Origin: Acidimicrobiia bacterium
GTDB taxonomy: Bacteria > Actinomycetota > Acidimicrobiia > Acidimicrobiales > Acidimicrobilacustridaceae
Length of the DNA: 20,097 bases
Assembly: GCA_018882825.1 (NCBI GenBank)
Contig: VERC01000009.1
Span: 1-20,097 of the forward strand
Direction: 5' to 3'
Under the pieces are notes generated by a model. That model saw only the letters and a list, made by a program, of their open reading frames with translations. It was not told the origin of the DNA and did not search any database. The number at the start of each line of letters is the position of its first letter. The first letter of the stretch is position 1. Made by a program: the position numbers and the translations under genes. This document shows, piece after piece, positions 7,640 through 15,157 of this stretch.

Positions 7640-7645
7640 TACGGT
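7640..7645 (+). promoter_or_regulatory. Candidate -10 element for the SDR gene
   Basis: TACGGT fits TANNNT and lies 23 bases before the GTG at 7669. The predicted leader of about 17 bases carries the Shine-Dalgarno AAGGGG at 7658-7663, 5 bases from the GTG. The same hexamer precedes the esterase gene at 19800. Confidence 0.45.
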
Positions 7646-7668
7646 TCGAGACGGACGAAGGGGCACGT

Positions 7669-8439
7669 GTGGGTGAGTTCTCGGGGCGGCAGGGCGCGGC
7701 GTTGGTGACAGGTGGCAGCGGCGGCATCGGTGCCGCCATCTGCCGTCTGCTGGCCGAACGGGGCAGTGACGTGGTCGCCACCTACCGGGCCAATCGCGAT
7801 GCCGCCGATGCCGTGGTGGCCCATGTCGAGCGCGCCGGTGGTCGGGCGCTGGCCCTGCCCGCCGATCTGGTCGACGAGGATGTCGCCGCCTCGGTGGTCG
7901 AACGGACGGTGGCCGAGTTCGGCGGGATCCACACCCTCGTCCATGCCGCCGGCCCGCATGTCGATCAGTTGCACCTCAGTCGGGTGTCGCCCGGCACCTA
8001 CCGCGCCCAACTGGAGGGTGAGGCGGTGGCCTTCTTCAACGTGGTGCAACCCGCGCTGGTGCACCTGCGAGCAGTGGGTGGATCGATCGTGGCCGTGACC
8101 ACGGCCGCCACGCGCCGCTATCCGGTGCGCGACGGCCTGTCCTCGGGAACGAAGGGCGCGGTGGAGGCCCTGGTGCGCGCTCTGGCCGCCGAGGAGGGAC
8201 GGTTCGGGGTGCGGGCCAACTGCGTGGGGCCGGGGATGTTGACCGACGGCATGGCGGCGCGACTCATGGCCTCGGGCGATCTCGACGATGCCGCCCTCGA
8301 GGTGACGATGCGCAACATCCCCTTGCGTCGATTCGGTGACGCCGTCGACATCGCCGAGGCGGTGTGCTTCCTGGCGTCGGACCGCGCCGACTTCATCACG
8401 GGCCAGATGCTCGACGTGGACGGCGGGTACGGCGTCTGA
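7669..8439 (+). CDS. SDR-family protein with substituted active site
   Basis: This is a short-chain dehydrogenase/reductase related to FabG-type 3-oxoacyl reductases. The 256 residues start with a normal Rossmann entry, LVTGGSGGIGAAICRLLAERG (T14-G21). They contain VHAAGPH in place of the NNAG motif and end with the usual family tail VCFLASDRADFITGQMLDVDGG. At the catalytic YxxxK position the sequence is S158-S-G-T-K162, so the Tyr is Ser, and the upstream catalytic Ser is a Thr (T144/T145). NAD(P) binding is likely; classical oxidoreductase chemistry is doubtful. The start was chosen for its AAGGGG at 5 bases and family length; GTG at 7624, overlapping the previous stop as GTGA, would add 15 residues. 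It converges on the DUF2236 gene with a gap of 2 bases. Confidence 0.88.
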   Translation: MGEFSGRQGAALVTGGSGGIGAAICRLLAERGSDVVATYRANRDAADAVVAHVERAGGRALALPADLVDEDVAASVVERTVAEFGGIHTLVHAAGPHVDQLHLSRVSPGTYRAQLEGEAVAFFNVVQPALVHLRAVGGSIVAVTTAATRRYPVRDGLSSGTKGAVEALVRALAAEEGRFGVRANCVGPGMLTDGMAARLMASGDLDDAALEVTMRNIPLRRFGDAVDIAEAVCFLASDRADFITGQMLDVDGGYGV

Positions 8440-8441
8440 CC

Positions 8442-9377
8442 TCAGGCCGCCGGCGCGGTCGTCGCCAGGTCCTCGGCCAACGCACCCTCGATCGCCCACG
8501 ACAACGTGCGCAGCACGGCGCGGGCCGCCGGTCGGACCAGTACCGGGTCGAGTGACTCGACCAACGGCAGTCGCAACTCGCGGCGCATCCACGCCGGGAG
8601 CAGTCCCACTGCGGCCGGCGCCAGCACGGCGTAGGCCGGGCGAGCGGCCATCGGGAGCGGCGCCAACATGAGCCAGCGCGCCGCGTCGCGCGACTGCTCG
8701 TTGCCGCCGAGTTCGGGACGGATGGCGTGCATCCACGCGTCGAGCTCGGCCACCGACCGCGCCGGTGTCTCGCCACCCAGTCGCTCGCACACCACGGCCA
8801 TCTCGTCCACGTAGCGGTCGGCGTCGGCGTCGGTCAGCGTCGTCGCGCCGTAGCGGCGGTAGGCCCGCAGGAAACTGTCGACCTCGGCGTGATGCACCCA
8901 GGCGATGAGGTGCGGATCGTTGGCCGAGTAGGGACGACCGTCGGGCGCGACCCCGTGCACATGTCGATGCGCCCGCTCCACCATGGCGAAGGCCTCGTCG
9001 GCCTGCTCGGTGGTGCCGAAGGTGGTCAGGGCCACGTACTGCGAGGTCCGGGCCAGTCGTCGTTCGGGATGACGGCGATAGTCGGAGTGCTCGGCCACGC
9101 CGGCCATGGCCAGGGGATGCAGCATCTGGACCAGCAGCGATCGGATCCCGCCCACCAACATCGAACCGTCGGAATGGATGCGCCAGGTGACGCTGTCGGG
9201 TCCGAACAGACCGGGGTCGCCGACCACCGGTTCGGTGAGGTCGCGCACCACCGGCGCGTCGCCGGCCAGCAGGTCCCGCACGGTGCGTCCGATCCGCAGG
9301 CGCACGGCACCGAGGGCCTCGCCGATCGTCTCGGCCGCGGTCACCGCAGCGGCGGGCAGATCGGGCTGACGGTCCAT
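8442..9377 (-). CDS. MpaB/rubber-oxygenase-like DUF2236 protein
   Basis: The 311-residue protein shows the DUF2236 (oxygenase MpaB family) pattern. It has TWRIHSDGSMLVGGIRSLL, MLHPLAMAGVAEHSDYRRHP, then RTSQYVALTTFGT, HRHVHGVAPDGRPYSANDP and LIAWVHHAEVDSFLRAYRRYG. The conserved His and Arg residues in these blocks are those of a proposed metal or haem-binding fold shared with latex-clearing protein and fungal MpaB. No signal peptide is seen, so it is probably cytoplasmic; the substrate is unknown. The ATG at 9377 lies 6 bases after a TAGCCT -10. The C-terminus is Ala-rich. It is transcribed away from the cobalamin riboswitch. Confidence 0.88.
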   Translation of the reverse strand: MDRQPDLPAAAVTAAETIGEALGAVRLRIGRTVRDLLAGDAPVVRDLTEPVVGDPGLFGPDSVTWRIHSDGSMLVGGIRSLLVQMLHPLAMAGVAEHSDYRRHPERRLARTSQYVALTTFGTTEQADEAFAMVERAHRHVHGVAPDGRPYSANDPHLIAWVHHAEVDSFLRAYRRYGATTLTDADADRYVDEMAVVCERLGGETPARSVAELDAWMHAIRPELGGNEQSRDAARWLMLAPLPMAARPAYAVLAPAAVGLLPAWMRRELRLPLVESLDPVLVRPAARAVLRTLSWAIEGALAEDLATTAPAA

Positions 9378-9383
9378 GTCCCA

Positions 9384-9389
9384 AGGCTA
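9384..9389 (-). promoter_or_regulatory. Leaderless promoter -10 of the DUF2236 gene
   Basis: On the minus strand TAGCCT, 6 bases (TGGGAC), then ATG. It is the same hexamer and spacing as at 6866-6871. It lies 36 bases from the first helix of the cobalamin riboswitch. Confidence 0.65.
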
Positions 9390-9424
9390 CGGGGCGGTGA
9401 TTGACGTGCGTCGGTCGGTGTGGT

Positions 9425-9550
9425 GGGGTGGGCGTCACAACCTGACCCGTCGCGATGGGGGAAGCCGGTGTGACTCCGGCGCTGACCCGCAACCGTGAGT
9501 GGGACCGTCGGCCTCGCCGGTCGGCGCCCACGAGCCGGACTGCCCGCCCC
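9425..9550 (+). ncRNA. Cobalamin (vitamin B12) riboswitch
   Basis: The conserved core reads GGGGGAAGCCGGTGTGACTC followed by CGGCGCTGACCCGCAACCGT, which matches the cobalamin riboswitch consensus (GGGAA-N3-GGTG...TCC...CTG-CCCGCAAC). The B12 box follows as CGAGCCGGACTGCCCG at 9531-9546. The closing stem P1 pairs GGGGTGGGC (9425-9433) with GCCCGCCCC (9542-9550), nine pairs including one G-U. It lies in the 342-base gap upstream of the ECF transporter operon, which it should repress when cobalamin is abundant. No clear TANNNT promoter precedes it; TTGACG at 9401 would place its -10 inside P1. Confidence 0.93.
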
Positions 9551-9612
9551 GATGGAAGCAACCCTCCGACCCGTCGACGGACTGCGGGAACAGGGCTCGC
9601 GCCGGCCGCGCC

Positions 9613-9634
9613 GGGGTGGGTCCCGTGCCCGCCC
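9613..9634 (+). promoter_or_regulatory. Candidate expression platform of the cobalamin riboswitch
   Basis: GGGTGGG (9614-9620) can pair with CCCGCCC (9628-9634) around a TCCCGTG loop. These arms repeat the P1 arms of the riboswitch: GGGGTGGG recurs from 9425, and TGCCCGCCC recurs from 9541. The P1 3' arm could therefore pair with 9613-9620 instead, so the two folds exclude each other. There is no U-run after the hairpin. The remaining bases up to 9719 show no other clear signal. Confidence 0.4.
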
Positions 9635-9719
9635 GACAGCAGCGAGTGCCGTGACCCCTCCCCACCGATCCGCAGTCGATCCCCGCCGAACGTCGGGCGT
9701 GTGCTCGGCGGCTGTGGTC

Positions 9720-10565
9720 ATGCGAGTGGGCGCAGTGGCGGCCGCGTTTCTCGGAGGGCTGGGTCTGGCGCTGACCGTCGCGCTCGGCCCCGGTCTCGTC
9801 CCGGCCGGCGCGGCTCCGGTCGAGGGCTGTGCCGCGCCGATGGCCGAGTCGGACGTGCGCGTCGTCGTGGTCGTCGATCCCGGTGATGGGGGCCCGACCT
9901 CGGTCGCCTGTCTCGTCGTCCCCCGCGGCACCACCGGGTCACAGGTGCTGGCGCGGCGGGCGGCCATGCTCGGAGCCGCGGCGCCGCGCTACGGGTCGAG
10001 TGGCCTGTTGTGTGCCATCGACGGCTACCCGTCGTCCGGGTGTGGTGAGCGCGGTGGCACGGGATTCCGGTACTGGGCCAACTTCAGCGGTACGAGCGGA
10101 GACTGGCGCTACGGCAACTACAACCCGTTCACCCGACGTGTCGCCGACGGTGACATCGAGGGCTGGCGGTTCGTGGAGGGTGTCGGCAACGGCACCGATC
10201 CGCCGCCGCGGGTCGACCCCTCGCCGTCGTTGTTCCCGGCGCGGTCCTCGGCGCCCCCCGAGCCGACGTCGTCGGTCGACCCATCGGTCGGGGCGACGGG
10301 ATCGGCCGCGGGCGCGAGCGGCACACCGTCGGTCGGCTCGTCGACCGTCGTCGCCGATGGTGTGGTCGTCGGTGGCGATGCACCGGTGTCGTCGGGCGAC
10401 GCAGCGCGCCGATCGATCGCCGGTGATGCGGTGTCGGTCGAGGTCGAGGGTGCGCCGGTCGTCGCTTCGACCTCGTCGCGCCCGTGGGTGCCCGTGGTCG
10501 TCGTCGCCCTCGTGGTGGTGGCCCTGGCCGGTGGTGCCGTCGTCCGTTCGCGGACCCGCCCATGA
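9720..10565 (+). CDS. Secreted, membrane-anchored protein with transcobalamin-C-terminal-like (DUF4430-like) domain
   Basis: The 281-residue protein has a signal peptide (about residues 1-32, ending AGAAP). An extracytoplasmic domain covers about residues 36-155, a low-complexity Ser/Pro/Val/Gly linker about 160-250, and a C-terminal membrane helix PWVPVVVVALVVVALAGG ends in a basic RSRTRP tail. The domain has YWANFSGTSGDWRYGNYNPF followed by a D-x-x-G-W-R-F strand. This resembles the beta-grasp DUF4430 fold found at the end of transcobalamin and intrinsic factor. Cysteines C37, C64, C98 and C108 could form two disulfides. It leads the riboswitch-controlled ECF operon, so extracellular cobalamin capture is the likely role (inference). 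ATG 9720 was chosen because it gives a normal signal peptide; the frame is open back to 9495. The stop overlaps the next start (ATGA). Confidence 0.82.
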   Translation: MRVGAVAAAFLGGLGLALTVALGPGLVPAGAAPVEGCAAPMAESDVRVVVVVDPGDGGPTSVACLVVPRGTTGSQVLARRAAMLGAAAPRYGSSGLLCAIDGYPSSGCGERGGTGFRYWANFSGTSGDWRYGNYNPFTRRVADGDIEGWRFVEGVGNGTDPPPRVDPSPSLFPARSSAPPEPTSSVDPSVGATGSAAGASGTPSVGSSTVVADGVVVGGDAPVSSGDAARRSIAGDAVSVEVEGAPVVASTSSRPWVPVVVVALVVVALAGGAVVRSRTRP

Positions 10566-11659
10566 GATCGACCGAACCGCGACTGCTGCACCCGGTGGCG
10601 TGGTGGGTGTGGGCCACGTGTCTGGCGGCCTGCGCGTTGCGTTCGACCAACCCGGTCCTGAACTGTCTGGTGATCGCCGTGGCCGGTTTCGTGGTGGCGT
10701 GGCGGCGACCCGACGCGCCGTGGTCGCGTTCGTTCGCGTCGAGTCTTCGTCTCGGTGCGTTCGTGATCGTCGTCCGCTTGGTGTTCCAGATCGTCTTCGG
10801 ATTGAGGGTGCCGGGCACGACCCTGTTCACCATCCCGGAGGTGACGTTGCCGTCTTGGGCCGCCGGCGTGGCACTGGGTGGTCCGGTGACGGCCGAGGCG
10901 TTGACCTCGGCGCTCTACCAGGGACTCCGACTGGCCGCGGTGATCGCCTGTTTCGGCGCCGCCACCTCGTTGTGCAGTCCCTACCGCACGCTCCGCGCCC
11001 TGCCGGCGGTGTTGCACGAAGCCGGTGTGGCCGTCACCGTGGCCCTGTCGTTCGCCCCGCAGGCCGTGGTGTCCGCCCGACGCGTGCGAGAGGCGCGACG
11101 ACTCCGGGGCCGTCGTGACCGCGGCGTGCGGGCGTGGGTGGCGTCGGCGATGCCCGTGCTCGAGGGTGCGCTCGACCGGGCCGTGGCCCTCGCCGCCTCG
11201 ATGGACGGACGGGGCTACGGCCGGCCCGGGACGATGTCGCCTCCTCGTCGGCGAGCGGTCTCGGTGCTGTTCCTGACCGGACTGGTGGCCGTCGCCGTCG
11301 GTGCCTACGGCGCGCTCGACGCCGGGGCCCCATGGGTCCTGCGCGGGCCCGCCGTGGCGCTGGGACTCACGGCAGTGATCGCCGGCTTCGTGGTCTCGGC
11401 CCGCACCACCGGGCGCTCGCGCCATCGCCCCGATCCGTGGCGCGCCCCCGAATGGGCGACGGTGCTCGCCGGCCTCGTGGCCCTCGGCACGTCGGTGGTC
11501 ACGCCGGCCGCGGCGCTGCATCCATCGGTGTACCCACTGGAGGTGCCGATGGTGCCGATGCTGGCCGTTCTCGGCCTGGTCATGGCGCTGGTGCCGGCCC
11601 GACTGGCGCCCCCGCCGCCGACGCTCGTGGGGGCGGCACCGTTGGCGGTGGCGGCATGA
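10562..11659 (+). CDS. ecfT: ECF transporter transmembrane component (EcfT/CbiQ family)
   Basis: The 365-residue integral membrane protein couples the ATPases to the S component. About eight hydrophobic helices are visible, including near residues 11-45, 60-80, 118-140 and four more after residue 230. The cytoplasmic coupling helices carry the family's Ala-Arg motifs, ARRVREARRLRGRR at about 173-186 and LAASMDGRGYGR at about 216-227. The extended C-terminus with extra helices is longer than the ~260-residue core. ATG at 10562 is chosen because it overlaps the previous stop by 4 bases; the open frame extends to 10484. It corresponds to what is named CbrV in predicted cobalamin ECF systems (CbrTUV). 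Confidence 0.9.
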   Translation: MRSTEPRLLHPVAWWVWATCLAACALRSTNPVLNCLVIAVAGFVVAWRRPDAPWSRSFASSLRLGAFVIVVRLVFQIVFGLRVPGTTLFTIPEVTLPSWAAGVALGGPVTAEALTSALYQGLRLAAVIACFGAATSLCSPYRTLRALPAVLHEAGVAVTVALSFAPQAVVSARRVREARRLRGRRDRGVRAWVASAMPVLEGALDRAVALAASMDGRGYGRPGTMSPPRRRAVSVLFLTGLVAVAVGAYGALDAGAPWVLRGPAVALGLTAVIAGFVVSARTTGRSRHRPDPWRAPEWATVLAGLVALGTSVVTPAAALHPSVYPLEVPMVPMLAVLGLVMALVPARLAPPPPTLVGAAPLAVAA

Positions 11660-13281
11660 TCAGTTTCGACCGGGTGACCGTGACCTACCCCGGATCGGAT
11701 CGGCCGACGCTGTCGGACGTGTCGTTCGAGGTCCCCGAGGGCGAGCTCTGTCTCGTCGTCGGTCCGACCGGCTCGGGGAAGTCGACGCTGCTGCGCGCCG
11801 TCAACGGGCTGGTGCCCCGCTTCACCGGTGGATCGGTGGCCGGCACCGTCACCGTCGGTGGACGTGACACGGCCGGACACACACCGCGGGAACTGGCCGA
11901 CGTCGTCGGCTACGTGGGGCAGGACCCGGCTGCCGGTTTCGTCACCGATCACGTCGAGGACGAACTGGCCTACGCCATGGAGAACCTCGGTATCGCTCCC
12001 GACGTGATGCGTCGGCGCATCGAGGACGTGCTCGACCTGCTGGCCCTGCACGACCTCCGCGATCGACCGCTGTCGACCCTGTCCGGTGGTCAGCAACAGC
12101 GGGTGGCCATCGGCGCGGCGCTGGCCGCCGGTTCGCGCATCCTCATCCTCGACGAACCCACCTCGGCCCTCGACCCGGCGGCCGCCGAGGACGTGCTGGC
12201 CGCACTGGCACGTCTCGTGCACGACCTCGGGGTCACCGTGCTCGTCGTCGAGCACCGACTGGAACGGGTGGCGCAGTTCGCCGACCGCGTCATCGAGATC
12301 CCCGGTGACGGTCGACGCGTCGTCATCGGTCTGCCGTCGGAGATACTCCCGGCGTCGGCGACCGCGCCGCCGGTGGCCGTGCTCGGTCGCATGGCCGGAT
12401 GGTCGCCGGTCCCGCTGACCGTGCGCGACGCCCGCCGCCGGGCCGAGTCGTTGCGCGAGCGACTGGCCGGCCTCGATGCGGCGACCTTCGCTCCGGAGCG
12501 CGCCCCGCTGGGGGCCCGCACCGTGTCGGTGCGTGGTCTGCGCGCCGCCTATGGGCCGATCGTGGCGTTGCGGTCGATCGATCTCGATCTCCACTCCGGT
12601 GAAGTGGTGGCGGTGATGGGTCGCAACGGGTCGGGCAAGTCCACGTTGCTCGAGCACATCGTCGGGTTGCGCACGCCGGTGACGGGTCGCATCGAGGTGG
12701 GCGGCGCGCAGCCCCATCGTCTCGAACCTCGCCACGCCATCCGTCGAGTCGGTCTCGTGCCCCAGGACAACGCCGTGCTGCTGTATCACGACACCGTGGC
12801 CGCCGAATGTGCGGCGGCCGATGCCGATGCCGACGCGGTGCCGGGCACGACCCGACGCATCCTCGATCGCATCGTCGACGACGTCGATCCGCAGGTCCAT
12901 CCCCGAGATCTCTCCGAGGGGCAGCGCCTGTGTCTGGCCATGGCGATCGTGCTGTCCGCCGACCCTCCGGTGCTGCTGCTCGACGAACCGACGCGCGGAC
13001 TCGACTACGGCGCCAAGCGTCGACTCGGCGCCGTCCTGTCGTCGCTGGCCGCCGAGGGTCGCACCGTCGTCCTGGCCACCCACGACGTCGAGGTGGTGGC
13101 CTCGGTCGCCGATCGGTGCGTGGTGCTGGCCGACGGCGATGTCGTGGCCGATGGTCCGGCCCGGGAGGTGGTGGTGCACTCACCGGTGTTCGCGCCGCAG
13201 GTGGCCAAGATCATGGCGCCGCAGGACTGGCTCACCGTCGACGAGGTGGCGGCGGCGCTGGCCGTGGCCGAGGCCTCGTGA
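11656..13281 (+). CDS. ecfA: ECF transporter ATPase, two fused ABC domains
   Basis: One 541-residue polypeptide carries both ATPase halves, EcfA and EcfA', of an ECF importer. The first half has Walker A GPTGSGKST (36-44), signature LSGGQQQR (142-149), Walker B ILILDEPTSALD (162-173) and switch H200. The second half has Walker A GRNGSGKST (322-330), a variant signature LSEGQRL (419-425), Walker B VLLLDEPTRGLD (439-450) and switch H476. All catalytic motifs are intact. The linker near residues 210-285 carries a short regulatory-like segment. The gene overlaps ecfT by 4 bases (ATGA) and the S component by 4 bases (GTGA). It corresponds to CbrU of predicted cobalamin ECF transporters. Confidence 0.94.
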   Translation: MISFDRVTVTYPGSDRPTLSDVSFEVPEGELCLVVGPTGSGKSTLLRAVNGLVPRFTGGSVAGTVTVGGRDTAGHTPRELADVVGYVGQDPAAGFVTDHVEDELAYAMENLGIAPDVMRRRIEDVLDLLALHDLRDRPLSTLSGGQQQRVAIGAALAAGSRILILDEPTSALDPAAAEDVLAALARLVHDLGVTVLVVEHRLERVAQFADRVIEIPGDGRRVVIGLPSEILPASATAPPVAVLGRMAGWSPVPLTVRDARRRAESLRERLAGLDAATFAPERAPLGARTVSVRGLRAAYGPIVALRSIDLDLHSGEVVAVMGRNGSGKSTLLEHIVGLRTPVTGRIEVGGAQPHRLEPRHAIRRVGLVPQDNAVLLYHDTVAAECAAADADADAVPGTTRRILDRIVDDVDPQVHPRDLSEGQRLCLAMAIVLSADPPVLLLDEPTRGLDYGAKRRLGAVLSSLAAEGRTVVLATHDVEVVASVADRCVVLADGDVVADGPAREVVVHSPVFAPQVAKIMAPQDWLTVDEVAAALAVAEAS

Positions 13282-14129
13282 CGACCGCGCTCGCCCCCCG
13301 CCCCGATGCCCGCGCCATCCGGTTGCGTCCGGCGTCGGTGGTCCTGCTGGCCGTGGCCTTCGCCCTCGGCATCGTGTCGTTCGGTTGGCCGCTGTTCGCG
13401 TCGTCCTCGGCCGGTCTCGACACCTCGCACGCCGGCGACGCGCGGTGGATCATGGTGGTCCTGGTTCCGTTGGTGCTCGGCATCGTCATCGCCCAGCTGG
13501 CCGACGGCAGCATCGACGCCAAGGCGATCGCGCTGCTCGGTGTGTTGGCCGCCTGCGGTGCCGCCCTGCGGTTGCCCAGCGGGGGAGTGGCCGGGTTCGA
13601 ACCGGTCTTCTTCCTGCTGGTGCCCGCCGGTCGCGTGCTCGGGCGCGGGTTCGGATTCGTGCTCGGTGCACTCACGCTGTTCGTCTCGGCCCTGCTCACC
13701 GGTGGTGTCGGGCCGTGGCTGCCCTTCCAGATGTTCGCCGCGGCGTGGATCGGGTTCTTCGCCGGCTGCCTCCCGCCGTGGCGCGGGCGCGCCGAGCTGT
13801 GGATGCTGGCGGGCTACGCCGCCCTCGCCGCGCTGGCCTACGGCCTCGTGATGAACCTGTGGTTCTGGCCGTTCCTGGCCGGATCCGACACGTCGGTCTC
13901 GTATGTCGCCGGTGCCGGACTGGCCGACAACCTGCGACGGTTCTGGGCCTTCCACCTGACCTCGTCGCTCGGCTTCGACCTGCCCCGAGCCGTGTTCAGT
14001 GCCCTGTTCATCCTCGTCGCTGGTCGTCCCCTGCTGTCGGCCCTGCGCCGCGTGGCCCGGCGGGCGGCCTTCGAACCGCCGGTGGCCTTCGTCGGTCCGC
14101 CTCCCGAGGGTTCACCCACCACTCGCTGA
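13278..14129 (+). CDS. cbrT: ECF transporter S component, predicted cobalamin-specific (CbrT-like)
   Basis: The 283-residue membrane protein has six or seven hydrophobic segments and is the substrate-binding subunit of the importer. The central part, LPSGGVAGFEPVFFLLVPAG, then FVSALLTGGVGPWLPFQMFA and WIGFFAGCLPPW, has the GG-x-P and short Ala-rich helices typical of S components. The C-terminal tail is basic and Pro-rich, presumably cytoplasmic. Cobalamin specificity is inferred from the upstream riboswitch, not from binding residues. The GTG at 13278 overlaps the ATPase stop as GTGA, which fixes the start. It is the last gene of the operon; only 16 bases separate it from the next gene and no terminator hairpin is evident, so read-through is possible. 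Confidence 0.85.
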   Translation: MTTALAPRPDARAIRLRPASVVLLAVAFALGIVSFGWPLFASSSAGLDTSHAGDARWIMVVLVPLVLGIVIAQLADGSIDAKAIALLGVLAACGAALRLPSGGVAGFEPVFFLLVPAGRVLGRGFGFVLGALTLFVSALLTGGVGPWLPFQMFAAAWIGFFAGCLPPWRGRAELWMLAGYAALAALAYGLVMNLWFWPFLAGSDTSVSYVAGAGLADNLRRFWAFHLTSSLGFDLPRAVFSALFILVAGRPLLSALRRVARRAAFEPPVAFVGPPPEGSPTTR

Positions 14130-14145
14130 TGTGCGACGGTGGGGC

Positions 14146-15111
14146 ATGGCCGCCACCGTGTTCGTCACCCGCCCGCTCCCCGATCCCGGCGTCGAGGTGC
14201 TGCGCGCCGCCGGACTCGAGGTGCGGACCAACGCCGAGGACCGACCTCTCACCGCCGACGAACTGCGAGCCGGTGTGGCCGAGGCCGATGCCCTGCTGTG
14301 CATGCTCAGTGACCGCGTCGACGAGGCGTTGGTGGACGTCGCGCCGCGTCTGCGCGTGGTGGCCAATTTCGCCGTCGGGTACGACAACATCGACGTGGCC
14401 GCGGTCCGCGCCCGCGGTGTCGAGGTGACGACGACACCGGGTGTGCTCACCGACGCGACGGCGGATCTCGCCTGGGCCCTGCTTCTGGCGGCGGCGCGCA
14501 ACATCGGTCCGGGCGAGAGGTTGGTGCGGTCGGGGGAGTGGCCGGGGTGGTCGCCGACGCAACTGCTGGGTCAGCCGATGCGTGGTCGTCGCCTCGGCAT
14601 CTTCGGTATGGGCGCGATCGGTCGGGCGGTGGCCCGTCGCGCTCGGGGTTTCGACATGGAAGTCGTGTACCACAACCGGCGCGCGTTGCCGCCCGAGGTG
14701 GAGGCCGAACTCGGCGCGACGTACGTGTCGACCGACGAGTTGCTGCGCACCTCCGACTTCGTCTCCCTCAACGCGCCACTCAACGACGAGAGCCGTCACG
14801 TGCTCGACCGGGCCGCCTTCGACCGCATGAAGCCGACGGCGGTGCTCGTCAACACCGGGCGCGGTGCATTGATCGACGAGGCCGTGCTCGTCGACGTGCT
14901 GCGCGAGCGACGGATCGCCGCCGCCGGTCTCGATGTCTACGAGTTCGAACCGCGCGTCACCGAGGGATTGTCGACGCTCGACAACGTCGTGCTCGCACCC
15001 CACCTCGGGTCGGCCGACGTCGAGGCGCGTGCCGCCATGGTGGAGTTGTGCTCGCGCAACATCATCGAGGTGCTGGCCGGACGTCCGCCGGTCACCCCCG
15101 CGCCGGGCTGA
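14146..15111 (+). CDS. D-2-hydroxyacid dehydrogenase, glyoxylate/hydroxypyruvate reductase-like
   Basis: The 321-residue cytoplasmic enzyme should reduce 2-oxoacids such as glyoxylate or hydroxypyruvate. The N-terminal part has VANFAVGYDNIDVAAVRARG. The Rossmann motif is GIFGMGAIGRAVARRA (G154-x-G156-x-x-G159). The catalytic trio is R239 in VNTGRGALIDE, E268 in DVYEFEP and H286 in LAPHLGSADVE. The strand after the glycine loop ends HNRR rather than in an acidic residue, which points to NADPH over NADH. The ATG at 14146 gives the normal family length; upstream in-frame codons overlap cbrT. It may be transcribed by read-through from the ECF operon, since only a poor -10 match (GACGGT, 14135-14140) precedes it. 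It converges on bioD with 46 bases between. Confidence 0.92.
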   Translation: MAATVFVTRPLPDPGVEVLRAAGLEVRTNAEDRPLTADELRAGVAEADALLCMLSDRVDEALVDVAPRLRVVANFAVGYDNIDVAAVRARGVEVTTTPGVLTDATADLAWALLLAAARNIGPGERLVRSGEWPGWSPTQLLGQPMRGRRLGIFGMGAIGRAVARRARGFDMEVVYHNRRALPPEVEAELGATYVSTDELLRTSDFVSLNAPLNDESRHVLDRAAFDRMKPTAVLVNTGRGALIDEAVLVDVLRERRIAAAGLDVYEFEPRVTEGLSTLDNVVLAPHLGSADVEARAAMVELCSRNIIEVLAGRPPVTPAPG

Positions 15112-15157
15112 ACGGTCGGCTCCGGCCGCTCGCTCCCGCCGATCCGATCGGGCCGGT

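Noticed and set aside
9401..9406. TTGACG as -35 of the riboswitch promoter
   Set aside because: With 17-base spacing its -10 would be GTGGGG inside the riboswitch P1 stem, so the transcript would lack the 5' arm.
7639..9561. Very long open frame on the minus strand across the SDR gene, DUF2236 gene and riboswitch
   Set aside because: Its translation is Arg/Gly/His-rich without any family motif and lies over genes with clear motifs on other frames. Long shadow frames are expected at this GC content.
10118..11521. Long minus-strand open frame opposite the DUF4430-like and ecfT genes
   Set aside because: The product is low-complexity (Gly, Arg, His, Thr) and overlaps coding sequence with strong motifs on the plus strand.
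14135..14140. GACGGT as a leaderless -10 for the hydroxyacid dehydrogenase
   Set aside because: It lacks the first T of TANNNT and leaves only 5 bases before ATG; read-through from the ECF operon is as likely.
15139..15151. CCGAT/ATCGG hairpin between the convergent dehydrogenase and bioD genes as a terminator
   Set aside because: Five pairs with a 3-base loop and no following T tract are too weak to call.
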